From positions 166,084 through 230,083 of the forward strand of contig JBAQLV010000013.1 in NCBI GenBank assembly GCA_049302185.1: 64,000 nucleotides of DNA. The letters are read 5' to 3'. This document shows, in pieces, positions 26,143 through 34,644 of this stretch (its first letter is position 1; each line of letters starts with the position of its first letter). Below the pieces are notes generated by a model. The model was not told where the DNA came from. It did not search any database and saw only the letters and a program-made list of their open reading frames with translations. The DNA is from UBA1546 sp049302185 (GTDB taxonomy: Bacteria > Nitrospirota > Thermodesulfovibrionia > Thermodesulfovibrionales > UBA1546). Made by a program: the position numbers and the translations under genes.

Positions 26143-27564
26143 GTGTTTGAACAATACAGAATAATTCACTTTGTCGGCATCGGAGGTATAGGGATGAGCG
26201 GGATAGCAGAGGTCCTTCATAACCTCGGCTACGAAGTCACAGGTTCGGATGTTAAGGAGTCTGATACGACAAACAGGCTGAACAGCCTCGGCATAAAGGT
26301 AGATATCGGACACAGAGCGGAAAATGTCGATGATGCCCATGTTGTGGTTATATCCTCTGCTGTTTCTAAGGACAATGCTGAGGTGGTTGAGGCAAAAAGA
26401 AAATCAATCCCTGTAATCCCGAGAGCTGAGATGCTTGCTGAACTCGCAAGGATGAAATACGGGATACTCGTTGCAGGCGCGCACGGAAAGACAACAACGA
26501 CTTCGTTAATCGCAACAGTGATTGCAAGCAGCGGGCTTGACCCTACAGTTGTTATAGGAGGAAAACTCAGGGCTACAGGAAGCAATGCAAGATTGGGGCA
26601 GGGAGATTTCCTTGTGGCAGAGGCTGACGAGAGCGACGGTTCATTCCTCAGGCTTTCTCCGACCATCGCAGTTGTGACGAATATAGACAGGGAACACATG
26701 GATTTCTTTAAGACAATGGATTCATTGAGAGATGCTTTTCTGTCTTTCATAAATAAAGTCCCGTTTTATGGAGTGTCGATAGTATGCATTGAAAATGAGG
26801 AGCTTCGTAAGCTGCTGCCTTATGTGCATAGGAGATATATCACATACGGACTCTCGCCTGACGCTGATGTGTATGCTGCTGATATAAAGAAAGGGTTTAT
26901 GACAGTGAGTTTTGATGTCGTGTATAAAGGGGGAAATCTTGGCAATTTCAGCCTGCCTGTGCCCGGTGTGCATAACATCCTCAACAGTCTCGCAGCAATA
27001 ATAGTTGCAAGGGAATTGAAGATAGAGGCAGGCCTAATAAAAGAGGCTCTGAAAAAATTCAGCGGGATACAGAGGAGATTTGAATTAAAAGGAGAAGAAA
27101 AAGGGATAAAGGTTTTTGATGACTATGGACATCATCCTACCGAAATAAAAGCGACTCTGAATGCGGCAAAGGATGGGCTTCTGGCCCGGCAGGTCGTTGC
27201 GACTCGCAACCGAGGCGCAGGGAGATTATTTGTTATATTCCAGCCTCACAGATATACGAGGACAAAAGACCTTATGGATGAGTTTACACCCTGTTTTTCT
27301 GAAGCTGACATTCTTTGCTTGATGGACATATATTCTGCAGGTGAAAAGCCTATAAATGGCATTGATTCCAATGCGCTGCTTGACCGCATCAAAAAGACAG
27401 GGCATAAGGATGCTGCTTATTTTCCCGACAGAGGGAAACTCATGGAAAATCTTCTTATGAGATTGAAAAGCGGAGACGTGGTTTTCACGCTCGGCGCAGG
27501 AGATGTCTGGAAACTCGGTGAGGAGATATTAAAGAGAATAAAGGACAGGGGAGATGGCAAATAA
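26143..27564 (+). CDS. murC: UDP-MurNAc--L-alanine ligase
   Basis: Adds L-Ala to UDP-MurNAc, the first step of stem-peptide synthesis. I chose GTG 26143 (MFEQYRIIHFVGIGGIGMSG) because AAGGAG is five bases upstream; ATG 26140 is only two bases from it, and GTG 26122 lies in the repeat. The ATP loop GAHGKTTTTSLIA and the DDYGHHPTEI motif are intact. Around residue 350 a short extra stretch (RQVVATRNRGAG) interrupts the usual run to the FQPHRYTRT element. The stop overlaps the murB start by 11 bases. Confidence 0.95.
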   Translation: MFEQYRIIHFVGIGGIGMSGIAEVLHNLGYEVTGSDVKESDTTNRLNSLGIKVDIGHRAENVDDAHVVVISSAVSKDNAEVVEAKRKSIPVIPRAEMLAELARMKYGILVAGAHGKTTTTSLIATVIASSGLDPTVVIGGKLRATGSNARLGQGDFLVAEADESDGSFLRLSPTIAVVTNIDREHMDFFKTMDSLRDAFLSFINKVPFYGVSIVCIENEELRKLLPYVHRRYITYGLSPDADVYAADIKKGFMTVSFDVVYKGGNLGNFSLPVPGVHNILNSLAAIIVARELKIEAGLIKEALKKFSGIQRRFELKGEEKGIKVFDDYGHHPTEIKATLNAAKDGLLARQVVATRNRGAGRLFVIFQPHRYTRTKDLMDEFTPCFSEADILCLMDIYSAGEKPINGIDSNALLDRIKKTGHKDAAYFPDRGKLMENLLMRLKSGDVVFTLGAGDVWKLGEEILKRIKDRGDGK

Positions 27565-28510
27565 AAAGCAAGCCATAGTAGATGAACGTTTGTGGAGGAA
27601 GATAATCTCTCCCCGAGAAACTCGAGGCGAGGTGAAGTTCAAGGAGCCCATGAAGGCGCATACATATCTTCAAATAGGCGGCCCGGCAGATGTCTTTGTA
27701 TGCCCGCAGGACACAGTGTCTCTGGAAAACATTCTTGCTGCGCTGAATGAAGAACGCATCCCTTTTGTAACAGTTGGCGGAGGCACTAACATCCTTGTAA
27801 AAGATGGAGGAATTTACGGAGCGGTTATTTCATTAAAGAATTTCAGGCGCAGTGACATTGCAAAGGAAGAGAAGGATATGGTCATGTTTTTTGCCGAGGC
27901 AGGGACACCGCTTCAGAAGCTTGTGAGTTTTTCAAAAGAGCACGGATACTCCGGCATTGAAGGGCTTGCCGGCATACCCGGTTTTGTCGGAGGCGCAATC
28001 GCAGGGAATGCAGGGGCGTTTGGCTATTCAATAAAAAATTCGCTTGTCTCTGTGAGGATGATGAACCCTGATAAAGGGATATACGAGATGAGCGCCTCTG
28101 AACTCGGGCTTGAATACAGGGCGTCAAAGCTGCCTGAAGATACTGTTATCTTGAGCGCAAACATGAGGCTGAGAAAGGATGTGAAAGAAGACGTAGCAAA
28201 AAGGATAAATTCTTTCCTTAAGCAGAAACGCGAGACACAGCCTCTGTCAGAGATGTCTGCAGGTTGCGTATTCAGAAATCCCGAAGGCGCATCCGCAGGA
28301 AGGCTGATAGATGAAGCAGGCTGCAAGGGAATGCGAATCGGAAATGCGGAAGTAAGCAGAATGCACGCAAATTTTTTTATCAATAAAGGCGATGCGAAGG
28401 CATCAGATTTTTTGAAGCTTATGGATGAGGTAAAAAAAAAGGTAATGAAAGTTTTCGGCACAGAGCTTGAGCCGGAGATAAGGATTCTGGGGAGAGATGT
28501 TAACAGATAA
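27554..28510 (+). CDS. murB: UDP-N-acetylenolpyruvoylglucosamine reductase
   Basis: FAD enzyme reducing UDP-GlcNAc-enolpyruvate to UDP-MurNAc with NADPH. The 318 residues show the FAD-binding GGGTNILVKDGG and GIEGLAGIPGFVGGAI, and the C-terminal AGRLIDEAGCKGMRIGNAEVS. The usual active-site serine motif (GSVFKNP) here reads AGCVFRNP, with Cys in place of Ser; I believe this occurs in other bacteria and should still donate a proton. The short spacing and lack of the Tyr loop suggest the type II form. It overlaps murC and ddl on either side. Confidence 0.95.
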   Translation: MANKKQAIVDERLWRKIISPRETRGEVKFKEPMKAHTYLQIGGPADVFVCPQDTVSLENILAALNEERIPFVTVGGGTNILVKDGGIYGAVISLKNFRRSDIAKEEKDMVMFFAEAGTPLQKLVSFSKEHGYSGIEGLAGIPGFVGGAIAGNAGAFGYSIKNSLVSVRMMNPDKGIYEMSASELGLEYRASKLPEDTVILSANMRLRKDVKEDVAKRINSFLKQKRETQPLSEMSAGCVFRNPEGASAGRLIDEAGCKGMRIGNAEVSRMHANFFINKGDAKASDFLKLMDEVKKKVMKVFGTELEPEIRILGRDVNR

Positions 28511-29468
28511 AAAGATAGGCGTTTTAATGGGCGGCATATCCAGCGAGAGAGAGGTTTCGCTGAGAAGCGGGGGCGCGGTTTTCAATGCCCTGAAAAAACT
28601 CAGGTATAACGCTGTTGCTATAGATGCTGCGTCAAACATATGCGAGGTGTTGAAAAAAGAGAAGATTGATATAGCATTTCTTGTTCTTCACGGAGGCTGG
28701 GGAGAAGACGGCTCTATACAGGGGCTTCTTGAAGTTATGGGAATTCCTTATACAGGGTCTGATGTCATTTCCTCGGCGATTGCAATGAACAAGGCGGCGT
28801 CAAAGAAGATATTTTTTTATCACAGAATTCCATCTCCGCCATTCATAATAGTTCGGAGTTCGGAGTTCGGAGTTCGGAGTTCGTTGCAAGGATATGATCT
28901 CAAAACTCAAAACTCAAAACTCAAAACTGATTTTGAAATGCCGTGGGTTGTCAAACCTGTATGTGAAGGGTCAAGCGTTGGTGTGAGCGTAGTGAAGGAC
29001 AAAGCCCAGATTGAAAGCGCGCTCAAGAATGGTTTTTCATACGGCAACGAGATAATCATAGAAAAATACATAGAGGGCAAGGAAGTCCATATAGGGATTA
29101 TTAATGACAGGGCGCTCGGAGGTGTTGAGGTAAAGACATCACTTGAATTTTACAGCTACGAGGCAAAATACACAGCAGGTTTAACTGAATATATACTCCC
29201 TCCTAAAATAGAGGAAGCAGTGTATATGAAGGCAAAAGATATTGCCCTTTCAGCGAACAGAGCGCTCGGTTGTTCAGGAGCGACAAGGGTTGATTTGAGG
29301 ATTGATAATGACGGCAATCCCTATGTGCTTGAAGTTAACACAATACCGGGCATGACAGAAACAAGCCTCTTGCCGAAGATTGCAAAGGAGGCGGGATTTG
29401 ATTTCCCGGCGCTTGTGGAGGAGATTCTTAAAGACGCAATTGAAAGAGAGCAGAAAAGGCATAGATGA
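28497..29468 (+). CDS. ddl: D-alanine--D-alanine ligase with repeat insert
   Basis: ATP-grasp enzyme that makes the D-Ala-D-Ala dipeptide used by MurF. The 323 residues carry GGISSEREVSLRSG, the P-V-V-K-P..GSSVGV nucleotide loop and EVNTIPGMTETS for metal binding. Between PSPPFIIV and EMPWVVKP lies an extra stretch of about 25 residues (RSSEFGVRSSLQGYDL..) encoded by an inverted heptamer array at 28851-28928; ordinary Ddl has only a short loop there. It starts 14 bases before the murB stop and ends in an ATGA shared with ftsQ. Confidence 0.95.
   Translation: MLTDKKIGVLMGGISSEREVSLRSGGAVFNALKKLRYNAVAIDAASNICEVLKKEKIDIAFLVLHGGWGEDGSIQGLLEVMGIPYTGSDVISSAIAMNKAASKKIFFYHRIPSPPFIIVRSSEFGVRSSLQGYDLKTQNSKLKTDFEMPWVVKPVCEGSSVGVSVVKDKAQIESALKNGFSYGNEIIIEKYIEGKEVHIGIINDRALGGVEVKTSLEFYSYEAKYTAGLTEYILPPKIEEAVYMKAKDIALSANRALGCSGATRVDLRIDNDGNPYVLEVNTIPGMTETSLLPKIAKEAGFDFPALVEEILKDAIEREQKRHR
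28851..28928. repeat. Inverted heptamer arrays in frame in ddl
   Basis: Left array of five GTTCGGA units (28851-28883), loop of about 15 bases, right array of four AAACTCA units (28899-28928). GAGTT of the left units is complementary to AACTC of the right ones. It is inserted in frame in the central ATP-grasp region. Confidence 0.85.
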
Positions 29469-30244
29469 GGAATAACAGAAGGATAAATAAGCAAACAGCA
29501 GCGCCAAGAACTAAAAAACGGCGCTGTCTGCTTAAATTGTTTGCACTGGTTTTGCTTATAACAGGCGCATACTGGGGCGCTAAATATGCCATTGATACTG
29601 CACGCAGGACGCTGTTCCCGGTAAAAGAAATTGTGTTTTCAGGCAACAAACATATCTCCGAGAGCGAGCTAAAGGCAATCATGGGAATTAACGGAAATGA
29701 GAGTCTTCTTGGATTATCATCAAAAGAACTTGAGGCAAGGCTTTTGAAATCTCCGTGGATAAAGGCAGTCAGCTTCAGAAAGGATTTTCCGCACAGGTTT
29801 ATAGTCAGGATTGAGGAGTCAATGCCCTATGCGCTTCTTGAGATGAACGGCCGCACATTCTTTGTGGACGACAAAGGCAATCTGCTTGAAGAATTAAAAG
29901 GCGAATCCATACCGTTTTTGCCGATAATCTCAGGGGACCTGTTCAAAAACAGCAGTGTATTTTCTGAGGTATTGAATCTTGTAAGGACAATGAAGGATAA
30001 AGGTTTCATAGCTGTGAAGGATCGCATAGAGATCATAATACCGCATGGAGCAGGGCCAGAGGATATTTCGATGCAGGTTGACGGCATGCTCGTAAAAGTC
30101 GGGCATGGAGAATATGAGGAGAAACTTCAGAGGCTGCTTGAGCTTGAAGATGAGATAATGCGGAGAGGAATTCCTGTTGATTATATTGACCTCAGATTTG
30201 CAAACAAGGTCATAGTTAAACCGATAAACGAGGTCATAAGATGA
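29465..30244 (+). CDS. ftsQ: Cell division protein FtsQ
   Basis: Bitopic divisome protein of 259 residues linking FtsA/FtsK-side components to FtsL and FtsB. A basic cytoplasmic N-terminus (RKKRRC) is followed by a membrane segment (about 23-42), then the POTRA domain (FPVKEIVFSGNKHISESEL) and the FtsQ beta domain ending YIDLRFANKVIVKP, the family's typical closing motif. It shares ATGA with ddl and with ftsA. Confidence 0.93.
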   Translation: MRNNRRINKQTAAPRTKKRRCLLKLFALVLLITGAYWGAKYAIDTARRTLFPVKEIVFSGNKHISESELKAIMGINGNESLLGLSSKELEARLLKSPWIKAVSFRKDFPHRFIVRIEESMPYALLEMNGRTFFVDDKGNLLEELKGESIPFLPIISGDLFKNSSVFSEVLNLVRTMKDKGFIAVKDRIEIIIPHGAGPEDISMQVDGMLVKVGHGEYEEKLQRLLELEDEIMRRGIPVDYIDLRFANKVIVKPINEVIR

Positions 30245-31572
30245 GAATAAGAGATCCGCTTGGACGAAAAGGAAATATTGTCGTCGGGCTTGATGTCGGC
30301 ACAACCAAAATATGCGCCATCGTAGGCGAGGTTAGAGGCGGCAAGACTGATATTATAGCCATAGGTTCGGCCCCATCAACAGGTTTAAGAAAGGGTGTTG
30401 TGATAAATATAGAATCTACTGTTGATTCAATAAAGAAGGCAGTAAAAGATGCCGAGGCAATGGCAGGCATTGAGATAAAGTCTGTTTATGTCGGGATTGC
30501 CGGAGGGCATATAAAGGGTTTTGAGAGTTATGGGGCTGTCGGCATAAAAGGGAAAGAAGTAAAGCCTCAGGATGTTGAGCGCGCCATAGATTCTGCAAGC
30601 GTTGTATATGTTCCGCTTGACAGAGAGGTTCTTCATGTAATCCCCACTGAATTCATACTTGACGGACAGGATGGGATAAAAGACCCGGTTGGCATGGCAG
30701 GGGTCAGGCTTGAGGTAAAGGTTCATATAGTTACAGGCGCTGTGCCGTCTGTGCAGAATCTTCTTAAGTGCTGCGAGAGAGCAGGCATTGATGTCATTGA
30801 TATTGTGCTTGAGCCTATTGCCTCTGCAGCGGCAGTGCTTACGGAAGACGAGAAAGACCTCGGCGCCGCGCTCGTTGATATAGGCGGAGGAACAACAGAC
30901 ATCGCGATATATAAAGATGGAAGCCTCAGGCACACAGCGGTTCTTGCGCTTGGCGGCAATCATTTTACGAATGATATCGGTATTGGTTTGAGAATCCCTG
31001 TGCAGGAGGCGGAGAGGATAAAGAAAAAATATGGCTGTGCGATTACAAGTATGGTTGATGAGGCAGAGGAGATGGATGTTGCAGGCGCAGACAAACAGGT
31101 AAGGAAAATACCGAGGCGGTATATCGCAGAGATTATACAACCGAGGTGTGAGGAACTTACAGAATTGATAAAGCGTGAAATAGAAAACAGTTCCGGACTT
31201 GAGCCCGGATTGTCTGGGGTTATTTTGACAGGCGGAGCATCCCTGCTTGCAGGGCTTGACAGGTTAATGGAGGCAAATCTGGGACTTTCGGTGAGAATCG
31301 GAATGCCTGATGGGATAGAGTCAAGCTGCGCTTCAAACTCACCTCTCTTTCAGAGTAATGTGAATAATCCGATGTATTCAACAGGGGTAGGCCTTATTCT
31401 CCACAGCATAGATGGAGAGCCTGTCCCGAACGCTTTCGGGATTAATGGAGATATGTTCAACGGGATATTTGACCGGATGAAGGAATGGGTAAGAAATCTG
31501 TTCGGTGTTAATGGTCATGAGTTGAGAGGTAAGTCCCGAACGCTTTCGGGATCAATGAGGCAGAGGATATGA
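30241..31572 (+). CDS. ftsA: Cell division protein FtsA
   Basis: Actin-like ATPase that tethers FtsZ to the membrane. The 443 residues have the phosphate loop GLDVGTTKICAIVGE (about 15), the second phosphate motif DIGGGTTDIAIY and GGASLLAGL. The amphipathic membrane-targeting helix appears to be IFDRMKEWVRNLF. In most FtsA proteins this ends the chain, but here about 22 residues follow (GVNGHELRGKSRTLSGS..), partly encoded by a second copy of the palindrome TCCCGAACGCTTTCGGGA. The start overlaps the ftsQ stop. Confidence 0.95.
   Translation: MRIRDPLGRKGNIVVGLDVGTTKICAIVGEVRGGKTDIIAIGSAPSTGLRKGVVINIESTVDSIKKAVKDAEAMAGIEIKSVYVGIAGGHIKGFESYGAVGIKGKEVKPQDVERAIDSASVVYVPLDREVLHVIPTEFILDGQDGIKDPVGMAGVRLEVKVHIVTGAVPSVQNLLKCCERAGIDVIDIVLEPIASAAAVLTEDEKDLGAALVDIGGGTTDIAIYKDGSLRHTAVLALGGNHFTNDIGIGLRIPVQEAERIKKKYGCAITSMVDEAEEMDVAGADKQVRKIPRRYIAEIIQPRCEELTELIKREIENSSGLEPGLSGVILTGGASLLAGLDRLMEANLGLSVRIGMPDGIESSCASNSPLFQSNVNNPMYSTGVGLILHSIDGEPVPNAFGINGDMFNGIFDRMKEWVRNLFGVNGHELRGKSRTLSGSMRQRI
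31424..31551. repeat. Two identical 18-base palindromes in ftsA
   Basis: TCCCGAACGCTTTCGGGA occurs at 31424-31441 and again at 31534-31551, 110 bases apart, both in the 3' end of ftsA. Each can form a 7-bp stem with a 4-base loop. Related forms (TCCCGA-n-TCGGGA) lie at 16983 and 31684. Confidence 0.85.
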
Positions 31573-31766
31573 GCAACAGAAAAGTTAGAAGTTAAAAGTT
31601 TAAAGTGAGTTTTTGTCATTGTCCTCCTCCGGCTTGACCGGGGGATTGACCGGACAATCCAGAACATAGTGAAAACACTGGATTCCCCGATCAAGTCGGG
31701 GAATGACATTAATGTAAATGTACAATTTATGGACAGACACTATTAACTATAAAAGGGGGGTGTTTT
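31573..31766. other. ftsA-ftsZ gap with heptamer array and dispersed palindrome
   Basis: Contains an AGTTAGAAGTTAAAAG array (31585-31606), then a common type of dispersed repeat, GTCATTGTCCTCC..GGATTCCCCGATCAAGTCGGGGAATGAC (31616-31707). I see no gene and no convincing promoter, though ftsZ often has its own. A strong AAAGGGGGG ribosome site precedes the ftsZ ATG. Confidence 0.6.
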
Positions 31767-32945
31767 ATGTTTGAAATGGAAGAAGTGAGAGGGCAGGGAG
31801 CAAACATCAAGGTTATAGGTGTAGGAGGCGCGGGCGGCAATGCCGTTAATAACATGATAGCCTCTAACCTCCACGGAGTTGAATTCATAGCAGTTAATAC
31901 CGACAGCCAGATACTTGAGACTTCGCTTGCCGCTGCAAAGGTGCAGATAGGCTTGGAGATTACAAAAGGTCTCGGAGCAGGCTCAAACCCTGATATAGGA
32001 CGGGAGGCAGCGCTTGAAGACAGGGAGGCGATTGCAGAATCCCTCAGAGGCGCTGACATGGTATTTATAACAGCAGGGATGGGCGGCGGAACAGGCACAG
32101 GCGCTTCTCCTGTTGTAGCAAACATTGCAAGAGAATTAGGCGCCCTGACAGTTGCTATTGTTACAAAACCGTTTTTCTACGAAGGAAGGAAAAGGGCTAT
32201 CAACGCTGATATAGGCATGAAAGAGCTTCAGAGCTGTGTTGACGCCATTATCGTTATTCCCAATGACAGGATAGGACTTGTCGTTGAAAAAGGCACGCCG
32301 ATGCTAAAGTCATTTGCCGTTGCGAATGATGTCCTCAGACAGGCTGTTCAGGGAATATCAGATCTGATATTAATTCCGGGACTTATAAATCTTGATTTTG
32401 CCGATGTGAAGGCTGTAATGGCAGACGCAGGAAGGGCTGTAATGGGTATAGGTCTTGGAAGAGGAGACGGAGGAGCGCTTGAAGCAGCGAGAAAGGCTAT
32501 CTCAAACCCTCTGCTTGAAGATTCTTCAACTGAAGGCGCAAAAGGAATTATTCTGAATATCACAGGAGGTCTTAACCTGTCGCAGAGTTCTGTTCAGGAT
32601 GCCGCCGGCTTTATCTATGACCTTGCAGATAATGAGGCAAATATAATATTCGGGGCAGTGATTAATCCTAACATTGAGGATGAGGTCAGGGTAACTGTGA
32701 TTGCAACAGGTTTTGAGGGAAAGAAAGAGAAGGTAGAACTTCCTCAGGTCAAAAAGTGGAATCCTGTTAAAGAGCCGTCAAATTTTAAAGGCTCAGACAG
32801 GGTTCTTGCAAAGAGCCTTAAGCCTTATTATTCGGCATTGCCTATGCCTGCACAATGTGAGCAGGACACACCGGAGTTTATGCCTTATGAGGATCCGCTT
32901 GATGTCCCTGCATTTATGAGGAAAACAGTTCAAAAAGTTATATAG
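31767..32945 (+). CDS. ftsZ: Cell division protein FtsZ
   Basis: Tubulin-like GTPase forming the cytokinetic ring. The 392 residues contain the nucleotide loop VGGAGGNAVNNM, NTDSQ, the tubulin signature GGGTGTGASPVVA (about 105-117) and the catalytic T7 region NLDFADVKAVM. A linker follows, and the C-terminal peptide DVPAFMRK binds FtsA and other partners. It is the last gene of the division cluster; a strong hairpin lies 15 bases after the stop. Confidence 0.98.
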   Translation: MFEMEEVRGQGANIKVIGVGGAGGNAVNNMIASNLHGVEFIAVNTDSQILETSLAAAKVQIGLEITKGLGAGSNPDIGREAALEDREAIAESLRGADMVFITAGMGGGTGTGASPVVANIARELGALTVAIVTKPFFYEGRKRAINADIGMKELQSCVDAIIVIPNDRIGLVVEKGTPMLKSFAVANDVLRQAVQGISDLILIPGLINLDFADVKAVMADAGRAVMGIGLGRGDGGALEAARKAISNPLLEDSSTEGAKGIILNITGGLNLSQSSVQDAAGFIYDLADNEANIIFGAVINPNIEDEVRVTVIATGFEGKKEKVELPQVKKWNPVKEPSNFKGSDRVLAKSLKPYYSALPMPAQCEQDTPEFMPYEDPLDVPAFMRKTVQKVI

Positions 32946-32960
32946 TTGTTTCCCTCCATA

Positions 32961-32988
32961 AGGGGCTTCCGTCCCCCCGGAAGCCCCT
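32961..32988 (+). terminator. Strong hairpin after ftsZ
   Basis: Perfect 11-bp stem AGGGGCTTCCG / CGGAAGCCCCT with a 6-base loop. No T tract follows, so it may stabilise the mRNA end or act with other factors rather than as a classical intrinsic terminator. Confidence 0.65.
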
Positions 32989-33038
32989 CTCCCCCTTGGT
33001 TCGCTGAAAAAAGTATAAATGATAACGGAGGGAATAAA

Positions 33039-33182
33039 ATGTTAAAGAAAATGTGTTTTTTAACTGCTGCTTCAGAAGGGGATTATAAAGACAATACCTA
33101 TAGGTGTTGTCAATCAAATCTCCTATATGGTATTCTTTCTCTATCGTTTTGTAGGGACTCACCTGTAAAAATAAAAAGGTGA
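33039..33182 (+). CDS. Possible 47-residue peptide or gene remnant
   Basis: A strong ribosome site (GGAGGG, six bases upstream) precedes ATG 33039 and a 47-codon frame starting MLKKMCFLTAASEG. The start looks like a signal peptide, but it loses hydrophobic character after residue 12. I recognise no domain. It could be the start of a secreted protein gene that has since lost its body, or a false frame. Confidence 0.25.
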   Translation: MLKKMCFLTAASEGDYKDNTYRCCQSNLLYGILSLSFCRDSPVKIKR

Positions 33183-33193
33183 AAGGATTTCAG

Positions 33194-34216
33194 ATGAAAT
33201 TGCGGGAGATTGCAGAACTGCTTGGCGGAGAGATTGCAGGCGGACCTGATGTAGAGATAAAAGGGGCTGCCGGGATATCCGATGCAAAAGACGGGGATAT
33301 CACATTTCTCTCAATGGCCAAACTTATCAGTGAATGCATTGAGAGCAAGGCGTCAGCAGTAATAGTAAAAGATACTGTCCCTGAGATAAAAAAACCTCAG
33401 CTTAAGGTTTCAAACCCGCAGTATGCATTCGCAAGGCTTCTTGAGCATTTTTATGTAAAGCCGTTTATAGCGTCTGGCATAAGCGATAAGGCATATGTAT
33501 CTGATAAAGCCAAGATAGGGGAAAACGGATCTGTATATCCCATGGTATTTGTCTCGGACGGAGCATCAATAGGCAGTAAAACAGTAATATATCCCGGAGT
33601 ATTCATAGGAGAAAATTCTTCTGTTGGAGATGAGTGCATAATTTACCCCAATGTGACCATCAGGGAAAATGTAAAGATCGGCAGCAGGGTGATAATCCAT
33701 TCAGGCGCTGTAATAGGCTCTGACGGTTTTGGATATGTGATGGAGAAAGGGATACATTATAAGATCCCTCAGGTAGGAGGCGTTATCATCGGAGATGGTG
33801 TTGAGATAGGAGCAAATGCCACAATAGACAGGGCAACGACAGGCAATACCATGATAGGCAGAGGCACAAAAATAGATAATCTTGTTCAGATTGCACACAA
33901 TGTAAAGATTGGAGAAAACTCCGTTATTGCAGCACAGACCGGTGTGGCAGGAAGCACAGAGATAGGGAACTATGTCGTGTTCGGCGGGCAGGTCGGCGTT
34001 GCCGACCATGCAAAGATTGATGACGGCGTCATGGTAGGAGCGCAGTCAGGAGCAATGGGACATGTCAAAAAAGGTATATATTCAGGCTCGCCCATGATTC
34101 CTCATAGGGACTGGCTTAAGTCAATAGTAATATTTGCTAAACTTCCTGAACTTAGCAAGAGAATAAAAGAACTTGAAGATATGATAAAAAATATTGAAAG
34201 GAGAGAACAGAGATGA
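33194..34216 (+). CDS. lpxD: UDP-3-O-acylglucosamine N-acyltransferase
   Basis: Third step of lipid A synthesis: adds an acyl chain to the 2-amino group of UDP-3-O-acyl-glucosamine. The ATG at 33194 (AAAGG eight bases upstream) gives 340 residues beginning MKLREIAELLGG, as the family does; a GTG 15 bases earlier is less likely. A uridine-binding N-domain is followed by hexapeptide repeats forming a left-handed beta helix, with the catalytic-region motif QIAHNVKIGENSVIAAQ. The stop overlaps fabZ as ATGA. Confidence 0.95.
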   Translation: MKLREIAELLGGEIAGGPDVEIKGAAGISDAKDGDITFLSMAKLISECIESKASAVIVKDTVPEIKKPQLKVSNPQYAFARLLEHFYVKPFIASGISDKAYVSDKAKIGENGSVYPMVFVSDGASIGSKTVIYPGVFIGENSSVGDECIIYPNVTIRENVKIGSRVIIHSGAVIGSDGFGYVMEKGIHYKIPQVGGVIIGDGVEIGANATIDRATTGNTMIGRGTKIDNLVQIAHNVKIGENSVIAAQTGVAGSTEIGNYVVFGGQVGVADHAKIDDGVMVGAQSGAMGHVKKGIYSGSPMIPHRDWLKSIVIFAKLPELSKRIKELEDMIKNIERREQR

Positions 34217-34644
34217 TGGATATTATGGGAATACAAAACATGATTCCGCACAGGTATCCTTTCCTTATGATTGACAGGATTGTGGAGATGGAGCCGAATG
34301 TAAGAGCTGTTGGAATAAAAAATGTAACTGTTAATGAGCCTTTCTTTCAGGGACATTTCCCCGGAAACCCGATAATGCCCGGAGTTCTCATTGTTGAGGC
34401 AATGGCGCAGCTTGCAGGTGTGCTTGCATTCAGTTCAGGAATGCAGGGCAGTTCGGTTTATTTTATGAGCATAGAAAAGGCAAAGTTCAGGAAACCTGTT
34501 GTGCCCGGAGATCAGATAAAGCTTGAGATTAAAGTGCTTCAGCAGAGAGGCAATGTATGGAGATTTTCAGGACATGCGCTTGTTGATGAGAAGGTTGTAT
34601 CGGAGTCAGAATTTACGGCAATGCTCATGGCAAAGGAGAAATAA
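34213..34644 (+). CDS. fabZ: 3-hydroxyacyl-ACP dehydratase
   Basis: Dehydrates 3-hydroxyacyl-ACP in fatty-acid elongation and competes with LpxA/LpxD for the same substrate pool, which explains its place between them. The 143 residues have the hot-dog-fold motif GHFPGNPIMPGVLIVEAMAQ, with catalytic His and Glu. The start overlaps lpxD, and the TAATG junction overlaps lpxA. Confidence 0.97.
   Translation: MMDIMGIQNMIPHRYPFLMIDRIVEMEPNVRAVGIKNVTVNEPFFQGHFPGNPIMPGVLIVEAMAQLAGVLAFSSGMQGSSVYFMSIEKAKFRKPVVPGDQIKLEIKVLQQRGNVWRFSGHALVDEKVVSESEFTAMLMAKEK

Noticed and set aside
30427..31140. Long minus-strand frame of 237 codons
   Set aside because: It is antisense to ftsA and rich in Cys, His and Tyr, typical of a shadow frame.
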